Source: Limnomonas spitsbergensis
Taxonomy: Eukaryota; Chlorophyta; Chlorophyceae; Chlamydomonadales
Direction: 5' to 3'
NCBI GenBank assembly: GCA_037349105.1
Contig: JAYJMM010000121.1
Span: forward strand, 940,001 to 1,004,000
Length of the DNA stretch: 64,000 nt
A model generated the notes under the pieces. That model ran no database searches, had not been told where the DNA came from, and worked only from the letters and a program-made list of their open reading frames with translations. This document shows positions 57,101 to 64,000 of this stretch, in pieces. The position numbers and the translations under genes were made by a program. Numbering within the stretch: the first letter of the stretch is position 1; each line of letters starts with the position of its first letter.

Positions 57101-60100
57101 TGGAGGCAGGGGTTATGATTCCTGGACAGGGGTGTATGATCTGGAGGCAGGGGTTATGATTCCTGGACAGGGGTGTAGGATCTGGGGGCAGGGGTTATGA
57201 TTCCTGGACAGGGGTGTAGGATCTGGAGGCAGGGGTTATGATTCATGGACAAGGGTGTAGGATCTGGGGGCAGGGGTTATGATTCCTGGACTGGGGTGTA
57301 GGATCTGGAGGCAGGGGTTATGATTCCTGGACAGGGGTGTAGGATCTGGAGGCAGGGGTTATGATTCCTGGACAGGGGTGTAGGATCTGGAGGCAGGGGT
57401 TATGATTCCTGGACAGGGGGGTAGGATCTGGAGGCAGGGGTTATGATTCCTGGACAGGGGTGTAGGATCTGGAGGCAGGGGTTATGATTCCTGGACAGGG
57501 GTGTAGGATCTGGGGGCAGGGGTTATGATTCCTGGACAAGGGTGTAGAATCTGGAGGCAGGGGTTATGATTCCTGGACAGGGGTGTAGGATCTGGGGGCA
57601 GGGGTTATGATTCCTGGACAAGGGGTGTAGGATCTGGGGGCAGAGGTTATGATTCCTGGACAAGGGTGTAGGATCTGGAGGCAGGGGTTATGATTCCTGG
57701 ACAGGGGTGTAGGATCTGTGGGCAGGGGTTATGATTCCTGGACAAGGGGGTAGGATCTGGAGGCAGGGGTTATGATTCCTGGACAAGGGTGTAGGATCTG
57801 GAGGCAGGGGTTATGATTCCTGGACAGGGGTGTAGGATCTGGAGGCAGGGGTTATGATTCCTGGACAGGGGTGTAGGATCTGGGGGCAGGGGTTATGATT
57901 CCTGGACAAGGGTGTAGAATCTGGAGGCAGGGGTTATGATCATGGACAAGGGGTGTAGGATCTGGAGGCAGGGGTTATGATTCCTGGACAGGGGTGTAGG
58001 ATCTGGAGGCAGGGGTTATGATTCCTGGACAAGGGTGTAGGATCTGGAGGCAGGGGTTATGATTCCTGGACAGGGGTGTAGGATCTGGGGGCAGGGTTTA
58101 TGATTCTTGGACAAGGGTGTAGGATCTGTAGGCATGGGTTATGATTCCTGGACAAGGGCGTAGGATCTGGAGGCAAGGGTTATGATTCCTGGACTGGGGT
58201 GTAGGATCTGGAGGCAGGGGTTATGATTCCTGGACAGGGGTGTATGATCTGGGGGCAGGGGTTATGATTCCTGGACAAGGGTGTAGGATCTGGAGGCAGG
58301 GGTTATGATTCCTGGACTGGGGTGTAGGATCTGGAGGCAGGGGTTATGATTCCTGGACAGGGGTGTAGGATCTGGGGGCAGGGGTTATGATTCCTGGACA
58401 AGGGTGTAGGATCTGGAGGCAGGGGTTATGATTCCTGGACAGGGGTGTAGGATCTGGAGGCAGGGGTTATGATTCCTGGACAAGGGTGTAGGATCTGGAG
58501 GCAGGGGTTATGATTCCTGGACAAGGGTGTAGGATCTGGAGGCAGGGGTTATGATTCCTGGACAAGGGTGTAGGATCTGGAGGCAGGGGTTATGATTCCT
58601 GGACAAGGATGTAGGATCTGGGGGCAGGGGTTATGATTCCTGGACAGGGGTGTAGGATCTGGAGGCAGGGGTTATGATTCCTGGACAAGGGTGTAGGATC
58701 TGGGGGCAGGGGATATGATTCCTGGACAAGGGGTGTAGGATCTGGAGGCAGGGGTTATGATTCCTGGACAAGGGTGTAGGATCTGGAGGCAGGGGTTATG
58801 ATTCCTGGACAAGGGTGTAGGATCTGGAGGCAGGGGTTATGATTCCTGGACAGAGGTGTAGGATCTGGGGGCAGGGGTTATGATTCCTGGACAGGGGTGT
58901 AGGATCTGGAGGCAGGGGTTATGATTCCTGGAAAAGGGTGTAGGATCTGGAGGCAGGGGTTATGATTCCTGGACAGGGGTGTAGGATCTGTGGGCAGGGG
59001 TTATGATTCCTGGACAGGGGTGTAGGATCTGGAGGCAGGGGTTGTGATTCATGGACAAGGATGTAGGATCTGGAGGCAGGGGATATGATTCCTGGACAGG
59101 GGTGTAGGATCTGGAGGCAGGGGTTATGATTCCTGGACAAGGGCGTAGGATCTGGAGGCAGGGGTTGTGATTCATGGACAAGGATGTAGGATCTGGAGGC
59201 AGGGGTTATGATTCCTGGACAGGGGTGTAGGATCTGGGGGCAGGGGTTATGATTCCTGGTCAATGGTGTAGGATCTGGGGGCATGGGTTATGCTTCCTGG
59301 ACAGGGGTGTAGGATCTGGAGGCAGGGGTTATGATTCCTGGACAGGGGTGTAGGATCTGGGGGCAGGGGTTATGATTCCTGGACAGAGGTGTAGGATCTG
59401 GAGGCAGGGGATATGATTCCTGGACAAGGGTGTAGGATCTGGGGGCAGGGGTTGTGATTCCTGGACAGGGGTGTAGGATCTGGAGGCAGGGGTTATGATT
59501 CCTGGACAGGGGTGTAGGATCTGGAGGCAGGGGATATGATTCCTGGACAGGGGTGTAGGATCTGGGGACAGGGGTTATGAGGGAGGCATATTCCCGCTTG
59601 ACCCACCTCTTTCAACTTCACAAGCTTCTCCTCAGCCGGCTTGAAGGGGTTGTCGTCCCACATGTCTCTGAAGCCCTCCACCTCGGGCCCTTTGTAGCCC
59701 GCGTACTCCGTCTTGCCGTCCTCCAGAAAACCTGGCTCCCAGTAGGGTGGAAGGAGCTCTCGGAAGTTTGCCGCCAGGTCCCTGTCCACATAGCCGGCAG
59801 TCTTAGCAGCTGTGTCAGCGTTGGGTAGCCCACAGTAGGTGGACTTCACTATGCAATCGTCCCAGTTGCCCTTGGACCTGACGTCGTTCATGTTCATGTT
59901 CATCGCAGTCCTGCACAGGGTGAGAGAGGTGTGACTCTGAAACACTGGATGTATCATAGTGTATTGACATTGCATCACATGGCAATGGCAACATCATGGT
60001 AATCAGTGAACCACCTCAATTTTCAAGACCTCACCCTAGCTTTAAACCACACTGCTGTTTTCTGCTGTGACTTAACAAGATGTGAGACGGGCCGCCCAAT

Positions 60101-63100
60101 CCCCAGATACCTGAGACGCTAACGCAAAAAAACAGCCTGGGTGCGCAAGGGGCCCTCGTCGACAGCTGAGAAAACTACTTACAACATAACCGCAGGATCT
60201 GTCTTGCGGTTGTAGTGTGTGAGCACCTTGGACCGGCCCTCTAGTGGCAGGTGAAGCATCCTTGTGTCACTCGCGTGGACCTTCTTTGAAAGTCCTAGCA
60301 CAGGGTCTCCACTGTGGAAGAGCTGGAACAGTAAGGGGTGGATGGGGGCAAATGAAGTGTGAGATGTGTCAAATGAGCTCTATGCTGAGATATACTTTTC
60401 CTCGGCCATGCTCATCACACACACCAAATGGTCCTCACCATGTGCTTCCAATGCGTACGGCTTGGCTCCAGGTCTATCCAGTCAAAGCCCCGGCCTGGAA
60501 CTCGCTGAGGTCCTTCCACTGTGTCCTCTGTGTGGCTGTCCATGAGGCAGAGGTCCCACAAGACATACATCATGATCGCGAAGATGGGGCATGTTGACCA
60601 CACCTTGTGTCTGCATAGGGCATAATTTGATTGGGGAGCATCATGCAAAGAGGGAGAATTATTGAAGGATGGAACATCATGGCAATTTCTGTGAGGGGGG
60701 TCAAAATGTGAAGGGAGACCAGTGATGTGGGGGGGTCAAACTGTGAGGGGGGTCAAACTGTGAGGGGGGTCAAACTGTGAGGGGGGTCAAGCTGTGAGGG
60801 GGGTCAAGCTGTGAGGGGGGTCAAACTGTGAGGGGGGTCAAACTGTGAGGGGGGTCAAACTGTGAGGGGGGTCAAGCTGTGAGGGGGGTCAACCTGTGAG
60901 GGGGGTCAACCTGTGAGGGGGTCAAACTGTTAGGGAGGTTCAAAATGTGAGGGGGGTTCAAAATGTGAGGGGGGTCAAACTGTGAGGGGGTTCAAAGTGT
61001 GAGGGGGGTCAAGCTGTGAGGGGGGTCAAACTGTGAGGGGGTTCAAACTGTGAGGGGGGTCAAACTGTGAGGGGGTTCAAATTGTGAGGGGGGTCAAGCT
61101 GTGAGGGGGGTCAACCTGTGAGGGGGGTCAACCTGTGAGGGGGTCAAACTGTTAGGGAGGTTCAAAATGTGAGGGGGGTTCAAAATGTGAGGGGGTTCAA
61201 ACTGTGAGGGGGGTCAAACTGTGAGGGGGTTCAAACTGTGAGGGGGGTCAAACTGTGAGGGGGTTCAAACTGTGAGGGGGGTCAAACTGTGAGGGGGTTC
61301 AAATTGTGAGGGGGTTCAAACTGTGAGGGGGTTCAAACTGTGAGGGGGTCAAACTGTGAGGGGGGTCAAACTGTGAGGGGGTTCAAACTGTGAGGGGGGT
61401 TCAAAGTGTGAGGGGGGTTCAAACTGTGAGGGGGTCAAACTGTGAGGGGGTCAAACTGTGAGGGGGGTTCAAACTGTGAGAGGGGTTCAAACTGTGAGGG
61501 GGTCAAACTGTGAGGGGGTCAAACTGTGAGGGGGTCAAACTGTGAGGGGGGTCAAACTGTGAGGGGGTCAAAGTGTGAGGGGGTTCAAACTGTGAGGGGG
61601 GTTCAAACTGTGAGGGGGGTTCAAACTGTGAGGGGGGTTCAAACTGTGAGGGGGTCAAACTGTGAGGGGGTCAAACTGTGAGGGGGGTTCAAACTGTGAG
61701 GGGGGTTCAAACTGTGAGGGGGTCAAACTGTGAGGGGGTCAAACTGTGAGGGGGGTTCAAACTGTGAGGGGTCAAACTGTGAGGGGGGTCAAACTGTGAG
61801 GGGGTTCAAACTGTGAGGGGGTCAAATTGTGAGGGGGTCAAACTGTGAGGGGGGTTCAAACTGTGAGGGGGTCAAACTGTGAGGGGGTCAAACTGTGAGG
61901 GGGTTCAAACTGTGAGGGGTTCAAACTGTGAGGGGGTCAAACTGTTAGGGGGGTTCAAGCTGTGAGGGGGGTTCAAACTGTGAGGGGGGTTCAAACTGTG
62001 AGGGGGTTCAAACTGTGAGGGGGGCCAGTTTCCTACCTTGGATACACCTTGTACTTGACCCCCCTGCCCTTCATCTCCTTTGAGAACATTTGGCAGCACA
62101 CCATGACGTCGAGGTCGGCAGGAAGAAAGCAGGAGCTCATCGCCTTGTACGGGTAGCTGCCGAGTGCTACGTACATCATGTTGCGCAGGCCGTCTCCGCG
62201 ATCCGATCCGCTCTTCAGGACTCGATCCTCCACCCAAGCCCGCAGCCTCTTCATCAAACGCCCCATGTCATATCTGACAGGATGTAGCCACGGGGAGATC
62301 ATGAGGAGCTCATCCTTCTTGGTGCGTGGCTGGAGGAGGGGCTGGAAGTTCAGCCTGCAAAAATATTGCAACACGTCTTTTCAGCAAATTGCCTTAACAT
62401 CTGTGGATATTTAAGGGTGACTCAGCTACAATTCAGCTACAACATGGCCTTGAGCTGGAGGGCCCTTTTGCTTCAAGCTCAACTGCTTTGGTCATCAAGT
62501 GATTTGGCATGCACTACATGCATTTTGTTTCTCACTTTTGCATGAGGTTGACCCTGTTTGTATTAGATTCAAAACGGCCCATCTCTGCGATGACTTGCGC
62601 GTTGCCCTTGAACTGCATTTCCCTGCTGGGGCCCAGGCCGTCCAGGAGCTGAAGCTGAGCCTTCTGCATCCAACTTGCAGCTGACCTACAGGTTATAGGG
62701 TGTACATCAGATGTTATTTAAAATTAATTTACTCCCTTCAGCGTCTCCCTTAATACTGCACATCACTGTTCTCCCTTCACACTTCTTTATCACAGGGCAT
62801 TAGGGAGAAAAGAGGACTTCAATCTTCAAACATCTTCTACAGTCTCACCGAAACGCTTTCCAGAGCCTTGACGTGATAATGGGAGCAGCCATTGAGCCCA
62901 TGGTCTCCTCATGATGGCGCTGGACATGCTTGTCCTCCAGGCGTTTCATGAACTTCAGGAACTTGTTGGGAGTCATGAGGCTGTAGGCACTGTTCCCATA
63001 CTCCTGCTTTTCCTGCAGAGTTTGAAGCAGCATGATCATGAGGCACTGACATAACAATTGGCCATTCAGGGGAACATAGCCATGCATGCAACAAAAAGGA

Positions 63101-63816
63101 GCTTTTGCCAATATGTGACCTCACCTCCACTGTAGTCAGAGGCCTGTACACATCCGGATTGTGCACCATGTCTTTCACGAAGTCCCGCGTGCGGTTGTGA
63201 TACTGATTCCCTGTTGACAGCGCGGACCTGGTGTTGGTGTTGGTCTTCCAAACCATGTTGGCGAACGCTTGCATATTGGCTTCTCTGAATGAGGGCCGCG
63301 CCAGCAACTCCTCCGGGTCGAGGCCCATTTCCTAGCAGCCAAGCAGATGATTTCAGCAAGGGGAAGATATCAGACATTACAGCTGCCCCCACAGACATTA
63401 CCTTCCCCAACAGACATTACACCTTCCCACACATACATTACACCTTCCCCAACAGACATTACACCTTCCTCCACGGACATTACACCTTCCCCCACAGACA
63501 TTACACCTTCATCCACAGACATTACACCTTCCCCAACAGACATTACACCTTCCTCCACAGACATTAAACCTTCCCCCACAGACATTACACCACCCCCACA
63601 GACATAACACCTTCCCCCACAGACATTACACCTTCCCCACAGTCAGTCTATTACCTTGGCCACAACATACATAGCGCTTGTCCACTCCTCCTCCTCCAAT
63701 GCAGTTTGTCCTGTAGCACCCTGATCATGGCCATCCAATGTCTGAATCAGCCCAAACCATTCGAGATACTGCGTGCCATGGTAACCCCATCTGCCGTCCT
63801 TGAGAACCTTGTACAC
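48164..63816 (-). CDS. Gene A, copy 2: middle and 3' exons with stop (5' end outside window)
   Basis: Exons 63816-63655, 63331-63125, 63012-62849, 62685-62536, 62354-62037, 60610-60439, 60322-60183, 59910-59607, 50640-50395, 49874-48893 and 48609-48164 (TAG) sum to 3,291 nt, exactly 1,097 codons, with every junction in phase. The eight upstream exons are practically identical to copy 1. The join 59607 to 50640 crosses a 9-kb intron made of the 41-bp minisatellite, and the donor (GAG|GTGGGT) and acceptor (TTCAG|GCC) are both phase 0. The 3' exons encode a Trp/Phe-rich segment (SFFQELPYVWLENPGHLMF), a Gln/Ser linker, about ten 10-residue QTVQPGAVE-type repeats, and a basic, Trp-containing C-terminus. 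No known catalytic motif, signal peptide or membrane helix was recognised. The function is unknown. Confidence 0.8.
49055..49330 (-). repeat. 30-bp in-frame repeat in gene A exon
   Basis: CCCCTGGCTGGACCGTCTGC-type 30-bp units encode about ten 10-residue repeats (VQPGAVEQT, VQQGAAEQT, VQRGAVEQE). The period is a multiple of 3, as for the other exonic repeats of this gene and unlike its intronic ones. Confidence 0.85.
49915..50035 (+). repeat. Dispersed intron-like element copy (gene A intron)
   Basis: The plus strand reads GTATGCCCTCCCCCTGCCTC, CATGACCCCTATGACCGTGC, then AG, an intron-shaped core that matches the reverse complement of the elements at 28,970-29,160, 34,330-34,510 and 36,140-39,900. 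It is antisense to gene A here, in the intron 50,394-49,875. Confidence 0.6.
50040..50275. repeat. G-rich GGGTCAAACTGGGAGTGAGG repeats
   Basis: Four longer units of about 50-60 bp containing GGTAAGGTAGAG and GGGGGGTCAAACTGGGA, preceded by two TTCAAACTGTGAG units like the array at 4,772. They lie in the intron between gene A exons 50395 and 49874. Confidence 0.8.
50707..59579. repeat. 41-bp minisatellite, copy 2, filling a 9-kb intron of gene A
   Basis: About 216 units of the same 41-bp repeat as at 1-3,661. It occupies nearly all of the intron 59,606-50,641. Higher-order blocks recur, for example stretches with the order GATATG, GACAAGGGG and a GATTCATGG unit appear at about 51,110-51,260, 51,680-51,840 and 2,240-2,400. 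This shows expansion by duplication of multi-unit blocks. Confidence 0.95.
60690..62024. repeat. TCAAACTGTGAGGGGG minisatellite, second copy
   Basis: Matches 4,772-6,106 unit for unit. The only difference I found is T at 5447 against G at 61365. Confidence 0.95.
63391..63643. repeat. 21-bp minisatellite, second copy, two units longer
   Basis: Same intron repeat as at 7,473-7,683 with 42 bp extra near 63,515-63,560 and one T/C difference (7556/63474). Confidence 0.9.
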
Positions 63817-64000
63817 CTATGGGAATGAGGAAGGTGCAAGAGTTTAGGATTTTTGCTTGGAGTGCTTAGGCTTTCAGTAAACCCTCATGGTTGGCAAGCA
63901 TCGAGGGTTTCAAGTTTTAAACCCCCTCAAAACGAATGAAGCTATTATTGAAGCTATTATCTTGAGGGTTCCAGGGTATCTTCAGGGATATAGTACATTC

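Larger units (their letters stand above)
59577..64000. repeat. Segmental duplication of 3,659-8,040
   Basis: Unique exonic and intronic sequence repeats in the same orientation 55,918 bp away (55,960 after the 42-bp indel). I found only two substitutions besides the indel. The match runs to the right edge, and the flanking 41-bp arrays are also related, so the duplicated unit is larger than the window shows. Confidence 0.95.

Noticed and set aside
50997..59284. Many 73-121 codon minus-strand ORFs (NHNPCLQILHPCPG type) as a protein family
   Set aside because: They are produced by the 41-bp minisatellite and end at recurrent stops within it. The array is intronic.

Overview
The window looks like nuclear DNA of a chlamydomonadalean (volvocine-type) green alga. 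The genes are split into many short exons with GT-AG introns. One gene encodes a secreted copper-radical oxidase with a long Ser-Pro-rich, cell-wall-type insert. Introns hold TTTAGGG-like telomeric repeats, and most of the DNA is minisatellites, satellites and dispersed repeats. There are no bacterial operons, rRNA genes, intact tRNA genes or CRISPR arrays. Lineage is inferred from gene style only.

Layout. (1) 1-12,056: 5' part of a large unrecognised minus-strand gene (gene A, copy 1), with introns packed with minisatellites of 41, about 17 and 21 bp. (2) 12,144-13,126: orphan first exon of an SGNH/GDSL-type secreted hydrolase with a possible TATA box. (3) 16,027-23,608: a complete 10-exon minus-strand gene for a glyoxal/galactose-oxidase-like protein (900 aa; all splice phases close). 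Its introns hold three copies of a small TIR-bearing repeat and telomere-like repeats. (4) 23,650-34,830: gene-poor repeat domain with decayed LINE ends and two copies of a composite element built as tRNA-like head, 29-bp VNTR, gene fragments and LINE-type tail. (5) 35,336-42,094: a minus-strand class I SAM methyltransferase-like gene (gene B), with a 370-bp tandem array in an intron, and a plus-strand 3-exon gene (gene D). (6) 42,420-47,502: a 180-bp satellite, about 28 monomers. (7) 47,597-64,000: a LINE 3' end, then gene A copy 2 (3' part complete), whose intron of about 9 kb is filled by the 41-bp minisatellite.

The sequence at 3,659-8,040 recurs almost unchanged at 59,577-64,000 (spacing 55,918 bp), so the window holds roughly one period of a tandem segmental duplication or of an assembly duplication. 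Joining the two copies gives a gene A product of about 2,000 aa. Its exon phases match across the giant minisatellite intron, so the repeat is intronic rather than intergenic.

The most interesting structures are the SVA-like composite elements, the giant minisatellite intron, and a dispersed element whose reverse complement has intron-like ends. Exon coordinates were worked out by hand from reading frame and splice signals. No alignment or database search was possible.
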